From: Gonium pectorale
Taxonomy: Eukaryota; Chlorophyta; Chlorophyceae; Chlamydomonadales; Volvocaceae
Direction of reading: 5' to 3'
Length of the DNA: 58,174 bases
Assembly (NCBI GenBank): GCA_001584585.1
Contig: LSYV01000072.1
Location: 1 to 58,174 of the forward strand
Under the pieces are notes generated by a model, which was not told the DNA's origin, did not search any database, and saw nothing but the letters and a program-made list of their open reading frames with translations. Below are positions 1 through 12,620 of the stretch, in pieces. Positions within the stretch are counted from its first letter, which is position 1. The number at the start of each line of letters is the position of its first letter. The translations under genes were made by a program, and so were the position numbers.

Positions 1-69
1 TAAGTGCTGGGCTGGGAGGGATGCGCTGGCGGCTCGGCTTGTGGCTGGGATGGGACGCTTGCTGGGACG

Positions 70-88
70 TGTAACCTGTAACCTGTAA
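70..88 (+). terminator. Triple TGTAA polyadenylation signal of an upstream gene
   Basis: Three TGTAA signals (70-74, 77-81, 84-88) follow each other at 7-base spacing. TGTAA is the standard nuclear poly(A) signal of Chlamydomonas and Volvox. They probably end a plus-strand gene lying left of the window; no coding part of that gene is visible. Confidence 0.5.
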
Positions 89-90
89 CT

Positions 91-1629
91 GCTTGCGTAG
101 CAGACGGGAGCGGCGTTGGGGTCGCTGCCATGGCGCATGGCTACTGGCAGCGCTCTGCAAAGGCATGAGGGCGGTATTGCGGACGGTTTGTGCCGCTCCC
201 CGGTTGCCTGTCCTTCATGTGAAGCTTGCGGGCGGGGTGATGGGTTGCATGTTTCATCGTGTGGCGGGAGGCGGGGGTGCCGTATCGCTGCGCGCACACG
301 CGCTGCTGCGTGCCTCGTGCATGTCATCCCAAAGGGCCGCGCCCTCGGGGGACGACGTATGGGAATTTAAAGCGCGAAGAGAAGAAAGAGAAGACAACAA
401 GGAGATGAGTGCAGGAAGGGGCGCTTTGAACGGTTTTGGGGGCGCTGCAAAAGGTTATCCCCCGCCCTCCGCAGTGAGGTTCCCTACTGAGTTCCCTTGG
501 GAATGAATTGTCGTGTGCGGTCGTGTTGAGCGTGTTCGTTGCACCGGCGTGAGCCGTGAGGCTGCAGCATCGAGGATACAGGCGGGGGGAGACGGAGAGC
601 GCGCCAGCGTCCGGCTGTCAGTCGGCCCGGACACCTGAAGAAACAAGGCAGCCCATGACTTCCGATTGCTGTCCAGGGACAGTACGGTACCTTGAGGTTT
701 CGGCAGACAAAACCGCTGCGAGGCTGGACGAGGGGAGGAGCGTGGAGAGCGTGGGGATGCTGAGATGTTAGATGTTACAGGTACCTGAGGCACGGCGGAC
801 GGCGCCCCCGAGAAGCGGGCGCGGATGAGCGCACGCTATGTGCAGCTGATTTCGGCAACGCGGGGCTGCAAGCGATACGGGAGGGCCCGTCTGCTCGTAT
901 CCTTAGCCCGCCCCAGGCGCCTCACTGGAAACTTCCATATTCCTGTTTCCTTTCATCGTCAAGCGCTTTCGGGAGCGGTGCACCAGGCTTGAGATAGGTC
1001 CAGCAGGCGGCTCGTGTGCCCTCACAGGCCCTCTCCTCCGCCCAGGGCTGGTGCCAGCTGGTGCCAAACGATTGAGCAGGAGAACATGGCCCTACGGTGC
1101 CAGTTTGGGTTCCAGAGGATCGAGCCCTCAAGTATCGCACTACGGTTCCTTGGCCGCTTTCCCTTCCCCGGCTCCCCTCCGCCCCCCACCGTTTAGTGTA
1201 CCCCGCGCCGGCACCCCGGCTGCGGGTCCAGCTCACGATCGCCTAGCGCTTCGCCCGGCCCTCCTTTCAGGCACACAGCAGCGTGCTCCACATGTCCGGA
1301 AGCAGCATCGAGGCGGCATTCTCGCGGCACTGCTGAGGGATCCACCTATGATAAGCCATTTTCCAAACGCTGGCGCCTGGTGCGCACGCGAGGGTGGGGG
1401 TGTATGTTGTGCAAATGTAGTGTCGACAGGAGGGAGTGAGCTGCTGGCATGCAACGGGCAGCAAATGGGCCTGCTTAGAACGCTTCGCGTTATTCAGGGC
1501 TGCACGACAACCGTACTTTAAGTGGACCTTGGGCGGACCGGCTCCAGTTCGGCTCTTGCTTGCGACCCCTCGAACCCTGCTATCTTGCCCAAGTAAATGC
1601 AGAGGTAGTAAACAGTAGCGAGCTCGAAA
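91..1629. other. Intergenic region, promoter and 5' UTR of the PP2C gene
   Basis: No reading frame here has both consistent codon bias and a recognisable protein. The stretch most likely holds the end of the upstream transcript and the promoter and 5' UTR of the phosphatase gene that starts at 1630. I see no convincing TATA box or RNA gene. Confidence 0.5.
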
Positions 1630-4600
1630 ATGGGGTGTGGGTCGTCGGTCCCGGTTGAGGCGGTGGACCAGGATAGGCAGCAGCAACAGCAGCAACAGCA
1701 AGGCCCTGCTTCTCCCAAGCAGCAAGGTATGTCTGCAGCTGCAGGCAGAAAGCGGAACGAGGAGCCGACGAGATGACTTTGCTGCAGGCGCGGCGGGTAA
1801 CGCGGCAGAAAGCGCGGAGTCTGCCAAGGCGAAAACGACTCGTGCTCGTCGCCTTAGCTACATCTCCAATGATGCGAATGGGGCAGCGGTAAGGGAGCTG
1901 GACCCGCAACGTCCAAGCCCTGGCTCAACGCCGCTCTTCCCGCAGGTAAACGCGCCGCCCGGCGCGGCAGCGCCCGCTGCGGCTAACCCCGGCGGACGGT
2001 CTGGGAACACGAGGGCCAGGCGCCTGTCCTATGTGACCAACGACGTGAGTCCGAAATGCCTAGCTGTCTTGGAGCGAACTTATGACATGTGCCCGCCCCG
2101 CAGCCCAACGCGACCCCGAACAACCTTAAGTACCCTGGGGATGCGGAGGGCCACGAGGAGCAGGAGCTCGAGGGCGGCGACGAGCCCACTGTGCAGGGGC
2201 AGCTCGCGCCCGAGGTAAGCCGGGTCAAGAACCTATACATGCGGCACCCCTTTGACCCCCCGTGCCCTTCTACCCCATCGAAGGAGCAAGAGCGTAGAAC
2301 CCTACGCGTCAACGTGGCCTGCATGTCCCGGGCGGGCCGCGAGCCGGGCTTTAAGAAGACGAACCAGGACAACTGCTTTGCCTTTGAGAAATACATCACA
2401 GAGGACCAATCTCTCTTCGGAGCAATGGACGGCCACGGGCCGCACGGTACGTTTGAGCGTGCCCGCCGGCTCGATGTGAATTCAGCTCGTGACCCATGTC
2501 GCATGCTCGCGCAGGCCACCTGGTCTCCGGCTACGTCAAGCAGCACCTGCCCATCATACTAGTGAACCACCTGACGTTGGAAAAGGACGTGAAGAAGGCG
2601 CTCACACAGGGCTTCTGCGAGGTGGACCGATCGCTTGCTAACAGCAGGATAGACTGCGAGTTCAGCGGCAGCACGTCGGTGGTCAGCTATTTGAAGGTGC
2701 GCAGTCCCCATCCCCCTGATATCCCATTGACACGTGACCTTGGCAGCGTGCGCCTCCCTGTGAACCCACCTGGCCGCCATCCGCCCACTAGCGGCCTCCG
2801 CTGGCCACAGGGTTCGTTACACGACGGGGGGTGGGGTGGGGTGTTTGTATTTCCTCACGGGAATGGACATGCTCATGCTTCATGCTTCAGCGGGGTAGTA
2901 GTTCGTGGCGTGGGGGCGTCAGGTACCTTGGCCATGGGCCCTCCCATGTGCCACGCACGTCAGTAAACAAATATCGTGCGCCTTGCGCGCCTGCGGCCCA
3001 GCCGCACCTGGAGTGCTAGCTGAAATGGGCGTGTGGCATGACGGTCCGTGCCAGTATGTTGGCATGGCGGCCAAGGCGAACTCGGTTTGCTGCTCGCTGC
3101 CGCGCAGGGGAAGACCCTGACGACGGCATGGGTGGGCGACTCCCGTGGCGTGCTGGGCCGCGAGAGCAAGCGGGGCTGGGAGGCCATTGACCTCACCACG
3201 GACCACAAGCCCACGGCGCCGGAGGAGAAGGCGCGCATTCTCAAAGCGAATGGGCGCGTTGAGAGGTAAGCGAAGACCCGGGCTGCCCTCTTGGCAGGCC
3301 ACCCTGCGGCAAAGAGTCTTCCCGTTGGGTGCGCGGAGCGCCCCTTGAACGGTGCTGACGCTGCCCTGGCGAGCAGTATTTCACGCCTTGTTGATGGCTG
3401 TTGACACTTGTTGCCAATGCTGCTCCTCCCGCTCAGGCTCGTCGACGAGATGGGCCAGCCGATGGGCCCCTTCCGCGTATGGCTGCAGTACGCGTGGATC
3501 CCGGGCCTGGCGATGAGCAGAGCGCTCGGCGATGTTCTGGCTCACCAGTGAGTACACTTGCGGGGCCGGCATTCACGGGGAAGAGCGGGTTCAGAGGCTA
3601 GGATGCGGGGACTGGCGGTCGGGTTCAGAGGCTAGGGTGCGGAGGCCGGGCTATGGTGCGCGTCTGGGAGAACGGATGGCTTCTCATCGTGGACACGGTA
3701 CGGTTAGTTTGAGCTTGCTTGAAAGCCTGCATAGAATTCAGGATGATGCACATTCGGCGGCCGGACAAAGGTCTGTACGCGGCTGGGGGGCATTACGCGG
3801 CTAGAGGGCATGAAAGCCTTCAAAAGCGCCTCTCCCAAGGTTACGTGAGGTGGAACCTGCCCTTAACGAGAGCGTGTTGGGAGCAGGGTGGGGGGCGATT
3901 TCAACATGCGGGTTGCGCGAGTGGAGAACCATCAACTAATTTCGCCGTGCCTCGTTAGCTGCTGGTCGCGCTGCGGGCAAGGGTCTTAGGTCGGGTAGGG
4001 CGTGACAAGAGGCGCCAGGTCAGGGCGCGGGCAGCAGCTATGTTCCCGTGAAGGTAATTCAGAGGTCAGCAGCCACGGCGTGGAGGCAATCAGTCGCCGG
4101 ACAGCATGATCCCTGGCCGTGTTCCGGTTCAGAGTATGCGCTGACCGTGTGCTTCTTGTCCGTGCCTCGTCATCATTCCCCGCAGGGTGGGCGTGACCTC
4201 GGAGCCGGACCATACCACGATCGACCTGACCCCGCAAGACAAGTTTATTGTGCTGGCGTCGGACGGCGTGTGGGAATTCATCTCGAGCAAGGAGGCCGTG
4301 GAGATTGTGGCGCAGTACGACAGCGCCGAGGAGGCGTGCCGTCAGGTGCGCGACTACTGGGGCATGGAGCATGGCGGGGGGCAGGATGGCTTGTTTGCAG
4401 CGCGTGAGCCCAAACAAGCCTTGTTGCTGGGGGGTGCACGGCGCCATGTGTCTGCACGGCCCGGCTCACTTGCAGCAACACCATTGCCAAGCACGCTCGG
4501 CGCCTTGTTCAGTTTGGTTCTGGCAACCATGCTAAGCCCGCCTACATCACCCGTATTCGGAACGTGGATATGATTCGTTATCCAATGTGTCGCTAATGTG

Positions 4601-4720
4601 CTTTACCCTCCTTTAACTGTGCAGCTCGTTGACGAGGCGTACCAGCGCTGGCTGACGGAGGAGGAGGGCGTCGTGGACGACATCACCGCCGTGGTGGTGC
4701 GCTTCATCCACCCCTCGTAA
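1630..4720 (+). CDS. PP2C-family protein serine/threonine phosphatase, N-acylated
   Basis: This is a metal-dependent PP2C phosphatase of about 448 residues. Exons by phase: 1630-1726, 1788-1888, 1946-2044, 2104-2446, 2515-2696, 3108-3265, 3437-3547, 4186-4345, 4625-4720. The N terminus MGCGSS has Gly2 for myristoylation and Cys3 for palmitoylation, so membrane attachment is likely, and a short polyQ follows. The catalytic domain carries the metal-binding motifs KTNQDN and MDGHGPHGH, then GSTSVVSYLKGKTL, WVGDSRGVLG, TTDHKP, MSRALGD, LASDGVWEF and the C-terminal DDITAVVVRF. It is therefore complete and should be active. Exons 2 and 3 each contain RARRLSY(I/V)(S/T)ND, a duplicated basic RRLS motif resembling a PKA site. 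Bases 2215-2283 have GT-AG ends and a length divisible by three, so they could be a retained intron (425 residues if removed). The substrate cannot be told from sequence. Confidence 0.92.
3587..3642. repeat. Short direct repeat in PP2C intron
   Basis: A 22-base sequence starting gggttcagaggctagg occurs at 3587-3608 and again at 3621-3642 with one mismatch (period 34). It lies in the 638-base intron 3548-4185. It is a minor local duplication with no visible function. Confidence 0.7.
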
Positions 4721-6266
4721 GCGGCCGGTCCATCCAGGGCGCGGCCCCGCCTGCGGACCCACACATCGGACCCTTCAGCCATCCCTTAGGAGAGGTCGGG
4801 AGTGCTGCTGCAAGAGCGCAGCATCGTCATAGCCCTTCGCGCGAATCCCGGGGCGTCAAGAGATGGGCAGACATGGTGTAACAGTTTCTTACAGTGGATG
4901 GAACGGACGTGGCCCCGCACCCCGGGTGGGAAGGGCGCACAAGCTTAGGCTCGGCGGCTTTACCGCGACGACGTACCCGTGGCGGCTCACCCGTGGCGGC
5001 TCGCCCGTTGCGCCTACCCGTTGCGATGGAGCGGGGACGGCGCCCGCCTGCTTGTGGCGGGCGGCGCCACCCCCGCACCCTGGAAGCCTGCGCGAGCCGT
5101 TGGAGGGCCGGGGTGGGGTGGGCGTCCTAGGGCGCGTGCCGTAGTGAACAGCTCCCTGATGTATCATTGTACTGCTGTGTGCGCTGGTCGCGTTGTCGCG
5201 CCAGCTGACTTGTGCACCAGGCGCAGGGGCATGACCTGTTACGAATCGTGTGTTGTGCACGTGTGTGTCTGTGTGTGTTGGCACGTGACTATGTGCGAAC
5301 ATTTGCGGACCATCCTCGCATTGACGTCGTACACATCTTTTCAAGATACGGTTTCTGTGGTGGTTCATTCCTACTGGGACAGTTTAGCGGGCGTGATGGG
5401 TGTTCTCTGTGCGCCGTGAAGGAAAACATAAATGCCGCTGTAGCTTGTCATCGGCGCTTTTGGTTTGGACAGGCGAGCGTTGGCCGGGGCGCGCTCTTTT
5501 CGCGCGCCTTGGCGCGGGTGCGGGGTACTGTACCTCCTTATGAATTGTACAGTTTGACCGGGCGTGCTTGCCTGGCATGTGAGCGAGCGACGGCGATGGC
5601 TGGCTGGGTGTGGGGCTTGGTAGCAAACCTGAGACATGATTTATGGTGCTTGCTCCTGCTACGTCCAGCCATGCCCGTCAAGTGCGCGCACGCACAGCAG
5701 CTGTGGCATTCTTGATGTCAGACGGCGGCTCGGCAGGGGTGTGATGCTGTGCAAGCGTAAAGGATAAGCTGCGCCTGGAGCGCGGGACTGCAGGTGTTTA
5801 CGCCTTGATTGGTCTGTAACGACAGGCCACATTTCTTATCGGAATCAGTTAATCAGTAATGGAATTGCTGCACCTTCCCTTCTGGGCGCAACGCGAGGTC
5901 TGGGCCTGAGGCTGTTGGCGTACGCCCGTGAGGGTGGTGTTTAACTTCTAATATAGGAGTCCAGTGTCGCCTCACAGGCTCGGGTTTTCCCTCAAGCAGC
6001 ATTTGATGGTGCAGCAAGCACCATGGAAACAAGAAAAATGTTGTCGCAGCATGGCATGCCGACACGGCTGCTTCTTCGCTTCAGATCCAGTGCGCGGTTA
6101 AGGTATTACCTCAACAAATATATGAACATCATCCTCTCTAGTTGCGCAACTCGGGTCTCCAGGGCTCTGTGATTTTGGCGGGAGCCGTACGAGTTTCAAA
6201 ACAGCTCCACGCGTGCGGCCTTGAGCCCGCGTATCCGTTGCATGCACTCTAGGAACGTGCAGCCAA
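4721..6266 (+). other. PP2C 3' UTR and MCMBP promoter/5' UTR
   Basis: After the PP2C stop there are TGTAA signals at 4877-4881 and 5815-5819. The second gives a 3' UTR of about 1.1 kb; the first could be an alternative site. The remaining 430 bases up to 6266 should contain the promoter and 5' leader of the MCMBP gene. A GT-rich stretch lies near 5260-5280. No coding sequence was recognised. Confidence 0.5.
5815..5819 (+). terminator. TGTAA poly(A) signal, PP2C gene
   Basis: TGTAA lies 1.1 kb after the PP2C stop codon and before the next gene on the same strand. It is the likely main polyadenylation signal. Confidence 0.5.
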
Positions 6267-9200
6267 ATGACTGTGCCTGAGATTGTGGTGAATCCTGTGG
6301 AGGCCATCCAACGGCTCTACCAGCAATCTGGCTCCCCGACGGTTGCGGATGGCGACTGGGGCGTCATCGCGCACTTTGAGAAGGCAGTGGCTTCCTTGGG
6401 GCCTGGCGAGGTCAGGCAAATTCGGTCGGCATTGCCGCGAAGTCCGCTTGGCCCTGGCGAGGCGCGAGCTTGATTTATGATCCCCCCCTCTCGCCTCCCC
6501 ATCGTAGATACCGCGACTTGACAAAAAGTCAGCGGAGCGGCTGCCTCATCACAGCCTCGTGCGGTTCCATGGCATGGTGAGGTGCCTCTTCTTTCTGCAG
6601 CAATCCGCAAACTCAAGTGCCAACATGGAACCACAAATCCCCCTTCATGCCCAAATCTAGGAACATGTAATTGAATACCCCCGCAATCATCCATACGCAG
6701 GTGCAAGACCTGCTGAACCCAGAGTACTATGTGGGTGCGTTCCAGGCGCCCGACGGCAAGCGCGTCACCACAAAGTTCTGCGACCCAGAAGTTACCGGCA
6801 GCTGCGAGGACAGCGCCACCGGGCAGCCCATCGTGTGGGAGCGCCGCCCCATCGTCTGTGTACCCATCCCCGGCCTCAGCAGCTGGGCTCTTCCGACCGC
6901 CGCCTCTTCCTCCTCCGCCCCCGCCGGCCCTGCCACTGAGGGTGCGGCGGCGGAGGCTGGCCCCTCCGCGGCCGCAGGCGCAGCAGCCACTGTCACCGCC
7001 GGCGCAGCGGCCACGCCCCAGGCCCGCCCGAAGCGGGAGCGTTCGTCCGACGCGGACGCGGCCCACGACGCCAGCCTTGCCTCGCCCTCCGACTCCAACA
7101 ACAACAACAACACGCCGTCAGGGCAGCACCCCCAGTCGGACGACAGCAGCCTCGACACCGATCCTCCGGGGGACCAGGGGGACCCGCGCCGCCATGCGGC
7201 GGCGGCCGCCGCTGCTGCTGCGGCGGGCGCTGCGCTCGCGACCGACGACGGGGACTCGGGCGCAGCGCGGCCGCGCACGCGCCGACGTGAGGATCCCGGG
7301 GTCGGTGCTGGCACCGCTGGTGGCGGCGGCAACGCGCAGGAGGGAGGCAGTGGCGGCGGCGACGCCGCGGCGGCGGCTGGGGGCGCAGGCGCGGCGGAGG
7401 GCACCGCCGGGGCATGCGGTGTGTGCGGCGAAGGACACGGCTGCACGCACGGCGCTGCGGAGCGGGCGGGCGCGGCAGCGGAGCAGCAGGAGGCGGGCGC
7501 GGCCCAGCACCAGGAGCCGGCTGGCGAGGTGCCGGGCAGCTGCATGATCTACGTGAGTGCTGTTGGGGCCGGGTCTCGGTGATGCTGGGCCCTTATCAGA
7601 AGGGCGTACGGCGGCATGGACCCACACAGGCCTCGCTCTGAGCCGTGAGCTCCCTGAGCCAGTGAGCAACTGTCAAACGGTCACATTCGCTCACGGGTGA
7701 TGCAGTGTTCCGCCCGCCCCGCGCTGGGGGGCTGCTCTCCCGGGCCTTGTGTGTTCTATATGATCCCGGGCCTTGTGTGTGTGTGTGGGGGGGTGCGCCG
7801 CTCCAAGAGAGGGGGCCGCACCCCCTCCAAACGCGCCTCCCGCCTCCCCACACACGCGTGCATGGCGATGACGCATTCTTGTGTCTTATGTAGACGCTGC
7901 AGCGTGCGCTGTCAGTTTTGCAAATAGACAGCAAGTAATGCAACCTGGCCGGCAGCCCATGGACCCTCCGCCCGACCCAGCAAAGCACCGCCCCCCCCCA
8001 AAAGAGCTTGACGTTGGAACGTTGGGCTGGTCTGGGCTCCATTGCTGAGCTGAGCTGTGTGCATGTGTTTGTGTTTGCCTGCAGCTGTATGACACCGCGC
8101 CGTCACTCGTCCTGCACGAGGTGGTCGAGGTGGTTGGCGTGCTCTCGCACGTGCCCCACCTGGCGACGCTGGAGTACGACGCCCAGGATCCCCAGATGGA
8201 TCCGCTTCTGGAGCGCGAGCTCGCCTCCCTGGAGCTGGGCGGCCAGCGCGGCCAGCAGCCGCAGGGTCAAGGCCAGGGCGGCGCCGGCGCGCGTGCCGCC
8301 GGTGAGCTGGCAGGGGAGCGACTGGCTCTGGAGGCGCTGCGAGCGGCCCACCCGCCCACCAGCAAGGTGCGTGAGGCGGCTGGATTTCGGGTTGGATCGG
8401 GTAGCTGGGTCGGATTGCTGGGTCGTAAAGGAGTGCTGAGTGCCAGCAGGCATTCGCCAACGTGTGTTGTGTTCTATGTTTTATATTCTAGCTATGGGGA
8501 TTCGTGTGTTCTATATGCCTAACAGCGAGCTCAAACAGTTCTGCTGAGACAGTGAGCAAGATTTGGGTGCGTGTGTGTTTTGGGCTCGCGCGCGCGCTGC
8601 GTGACGTTGCTGTGAAGCGGGAAGAGAGGTGCCGAGCGGGCCAGCCAGCTACCGTGAGCGTTCCGTTCCGTGGCGCGAAACGCATTTACCCTGCTGTGCT
8701 CACGGCCCCTCGGGCCACTGCAAATGCCGCAACAAGCACGGATACATACCTGCGGTCCCCCGACCATGTGGGGTCGACATACTACACGGTTGATGTTGCA
8801 ATGCCCTGGCCTTCAGCTGTTTGACCCGTTCCCACTCCACCACTCCCCGTTGCCCAGGTCATGCGCCTACACGCAATCCTCGTCCGCCGGGCGCCGCCGC
8901 TCGTGCCACCGCCCGCCTCCGCCCCCGCCATCGCCCCCGCGCCGACGGACTCCGCCGCCGCCGCCGCGCCGCCGACGGACTCCGCCGCCGCCGCCGCGCC
9001 GTCGGCGTCGCCGGCTGACGCCCCCGCCGCTGCGTCCTCGTCGCGGCCGCCGGTCGGTCCCCTCCGCGAGCGGGCCCTGTCGCTGCTGCGCTGGGCGCTG
9101 GGCGGCGACTGTGTGGCTGCCGAGTACATGCTGATGGCGCTGCTCGCCCGAGCCACGGGCCGCGGCGACCCGGCCGCCCTGGGTCAGCTGTCCATCAACC

Positions 9201-11671
9201 TGTGCGGGTAGGTGCACAGGACCCGTGCATGTCGTACTTTCTGTTTCTTTGGAGCAGCAGCGTGATGGGCTTGTTGGTCTTCTCAGACTAGTGGTAGTGG
9301 GATGCGTGTTATCAGTAACAGTTGTCGCCCGTCGTTTAGCCGGGTCGGGATGTGCGGGTCTGACGATTGGGGCGGTCGCGGCAGCAGTTGGGAGGGGGCA
9401 CGGTGCCGCAGCGACCACCCTGTACCGCTATACGTGTGATAGCCCCCTTCCCTTCCTCCCGTTGGAGGACCTCGCCTTCACCTGCCCCGTTCCCCTCTGT
9501 CTACAGCTGCCCCCAGGCGGAGACCCCGTCGCAGGCGCCCCAGACCGCGGCCAGCCAGGCGGCAGGCCCCGGCCCCGCGCCCCCGAGCTCGCCCGCCCTT
9601 GCGGCGGAGCGCCTTGGGGCTCGCGGCCCGAGCGCCTTTGCGTCCGCCCTGCACGCCGCCGTAAGCCGCCTGGTGCCCCTCAGCGTGGCGCTGCCGCTCA
9701 CCGTGGAGGCGTGCAACGGGTGAGAGGGGAGGATACAGTTTCTGTGCTCCAGCTACACGATTCCACTCGCATCCCCACCGCAGCCACGCTACCCACACCT
9801 CAAGGCTGCCTCCTGTGACGTGATTAGCACAGCCCCCGCTCAGCCTCACCCCTGCCCTGCCCGGGCCTCCCTCCCCTCCCCTCACGTTTCCCCATGATTT
9901 CCCCTCTCCTCCTGCCGCCCCGCAGCGTGTCCTGGGCGCCCGCGCGCGACCTGTCCCGCGAGCGCACCGCCCCCTCGCCGCTGCAGCTGGCCCCCGGCAC
10001 GGTGCTGCTGCTGGACGAGACGGTCATGGAGAGCGGGCAGCTGGGGGAGCAGGGGGTGGCCAGTATGCAGGTGGGCTGCGGGAAGAGGGGGAGGGGGTAA
10101 CGAGGGGTTGGTGGTCGTCGAGGTGAGGTATGGTGGGGTGGGGTCAAGTGGTGGCAAGTGATGCGGATGGGGGCAGCGCGGCACCAGGGGGTGAGGGAGG
10201 GGGTGCCGGGAAAGAGTGGGGCGGCGGCGCGAAGGCCGGCGGGGGCTGGCGGCGTACTGATGGAGGCCAGGTACGGGAGCGCTGCAGAGCAGGAGGGCGG
10301 GAGGCAGAGGGCGGCGGAGCGAGTCGCTACTACAGGATGTGGAGCGCGATGGGCCGGGGGTCCGGGGCGATGGGCCAGGGGCGGGCTGGGTTGCAGAGAG
10401 CAGCCCCCCCCACGCGCGCGCCCGCGGCTCCGGGGAGCCGCGACGTTTGTCGTGCTGTTGTAGGTATCTGTACCCTTCACCGCAGCGGCCAAGGAAACAT
10501 GAAACGGCGTCCCATTGAATTTTCTCTCGCACATGCAATCACAGTATCACACCCTCTCATTCTGCCTTCCCCGCGTTCTCGTAGGCTCTTATGAACCTGG
10601 CCCGCCGCCAGGAGCTGCTGTACAACTTCGAGTCGTACATGCACCCCGTACCCGTGGACCTGCCGCTGGTAGTGCTGACGCAGGGCAGGTGCGGCGAGGT
10701 TGGGTCGAATCTCCCGAGGGAGGGGCTTAAAGCGGCTGTCCACAGGCTCTACTTTCCCTGGTTCTCCTTCCTGCCATCGTAGTGCCCAAAAGGCCAAACT
10801 GCCTGGTTCTTACTCCTCCCTTAATGCCGGACCTCTTACACAGGTCGCTGCTGCGCGACTCAGTGCCAGTGCGTTTGCCGCTCAACGCCACGCGGCCGTT
10901 CCCCTCCGCCGCCGACGTCCTCGCCGCAACCGACGGCGGCAGCGGCACCGACGCCAGCGGGGATGCAACCATGGCGGCCGCTGACGGCGGCGGCGCCGGC
11001 GGCCCGTCGTTTGCCGACCTGGCGGAGGTGCGGTCGTACCTGGCTGCGGCGCGGGTGCAGGACAAGTACGAGCTGGCTGACGGTATGACTGCCGTACTTG
11101 AGCAGTACTTCGTCAATGCGCGGCGCAGCGCCGCCAACGCTGCCGGCGGCGCGCCGGCGGCGGCTGGCGGGCAGGTGGCGGCCGCCGCTGCCGCCGCAGG
11201 GGCCATGACTCCTGAGGAGTTCCACCTCAAGCTCTCGGTAAGTTGTTCGTGCATGTACGACAATACGAGGCCGGCGGGGGGACTGGGGCCCTACCATTGG
11301 GCGGCTTGGGTAAAGCGCGCTCTCCCCCATCCAGTTTTCATCTTCCCCGTTCGCCTGCAATGCCCCCATCCGGTTCTCTCTTCAGTCCTGCTCGCCGTTC
11401 GTGCCGAATAGGTTCCCTCCGGCAGCATCTGGCTGGTGTCCTACCTCCCCCGGCGAACGCCCGGGACCCCACCTTTTGCGCATCCCTCGCCTTCGTGAAA
11501 CCCCTTAAACCCCTCTGTGTCCCAACCCCTCGAACCCCTTTGTGTTCCCCCGGCCAGCTCGCGAGGCTGCTGGTGCTCAGCCACGGAGAGGCGCAGCTGA
11601 CGCCGGCTCGCTGGCAGCAGCTGCTGCAGCTTGAGCACACGCGGGAGGCGCGGCTGCGGGTGGGAGCGTGA
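6267..11671 (+). CDS. MCMBP: Mini-chromosome maintenance complex-binding protein (MCMBP/ETG1)
   Basis: MCMBP binds MCM2-7 in the nucleus, supports assembly and unloading of the replicative helicase, and in Arabidopsis (ETG1) is needed for sister-chromatid cohesion. Exons by phase: 6267-6424, a short exon from 6601, 6701-7552, 8085-8366, 8858-9207, 9507-9719, 9926-10070, 10585-10688, 10844-11237, 11558-11671; about 875 residues. Family landmarks seen in order are VQDLLNPEYYVGAF, PIVCVPIPGLSSW, LHEVVEVVGVLSHVP, VMRLHAILV, a WALGGDCVAAEYMLM helix, LGQLSINLCGCP, LDETVMESGQL and the C-terminal LVLSHGEAQLTPARWQQL. It is longer than human MCMBP (642) because of Ala/Gly/Gln-rich inserts at about 6890-7530 and 8220-8330. 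The exon 2 to exon 3 junction is unclear: a VPTWNH...MPKSRNM segment matching the family ends in an in-frame TAA at 6668. Confidence 0.9.
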
Positions 11672-12620
11672 GCGACGACTTTGGTTCGGAGCATGGTTTT
11701 GTGGGGTGCTGGGGGATTAGGGCGCATCGTTGTGGGCAAGGTATGCGGCCGCCAAGCTGCGCCTCATGCGTCCCGGGAGGTCCCTGTACCGATTGAAACC
11801 ACCACTCGTACATAATGCGGGCGCCGCCAGACGTCGCTCTGGCCTAGCTGAGGCGCTGTAGGCAGAGATGTCGCGTGTGGTAATAATCGTGTCAGTCGGC
11901 TTGCGCCTGTGCAGGGCGCCACGGCCGGCCGTGCTGGGCGTGTTGCGAGCAGAGCGGGGGGCCCTGCGTTGGGCTTCCGGTGCGTGTGCTCGTCGCGGGG
12001 GGGGGGGGCGCACACGAGTTCTCGCGTGGATTCAGCGAGGCTAGCAGCGTCGCTGCCAGGCTATGGTAATACTGGCACACGGCCGCTTGCCCGTCAACAA
12101 GGCATCGCAGGAGTCAGTTTTCGGGCGTGCATATCTTGGAATTCTCCTGCCCTGTCGGACGTGGCAGCTCGTGGGAGCAATGTGCTGTGGCGCTGCGCGG
12201 GGCTGCGTGCAGAGATGTCATTAATATTGGTGGGGATGGGGGGTTGCGAGGTGGGCGGGCAGTAGGCAAACATGTCCTGCGAATAGTCGACTGTGAGTTT
12301 TGGTTTCTATCGTCTGCACGGGGTTTCGCTATCAAGGTCCGAAAGGGCGATGTTGGGCGGTTGCTTTGTAACGGGTGCCTGTATGCTGAAGCGTCAGCAT
12401 AAGCGGGGCCTCCCCTCATATCCCCTTGCACGTCCGCAGCACTGTCTTATGAGCTTGCCGTATCCGTTGGCAAGGGCTGCCGGCCGCTGCCAGGGTCGTG
12501 CCAGGAAGTGCAAATCACGGCGTGCACACATTTGTACGGCTGGTCCCGGAGCATGTTTCGCACCCTTTCCTCTCGCTCTAACTCGACGGCCATGTACAAG
12601 AGCGTATAAAGTTATACAGG
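11672..12620 (+). other. MCMBP 3' UTR and Z-ISO promoter/5' UTR
   Basis: A TGTAA at 12367-12371 fits the end of a roughly 0.7-kb MCMBP 3' UTR. About 240 bases remain for the Z-ISO promoter and leader. A run of about ten G lies near 11998-12008. No coding sequence was recognised. Confidence 0.5.
12367..12371 (+). terminator. TGTAA poly(A) signal, MCMBP gene
   Basis: The only clear TGTAA between the MCMBP stop at 11671 and the Z-ISO start at 12621. Confidence 0.6.

Noticed and set aside
12605..12610. TATAAA as TATA box for Z-ISO
   Set aside because: It is only 11 bases before the start codon, leaving no room for a transcription start and leader.
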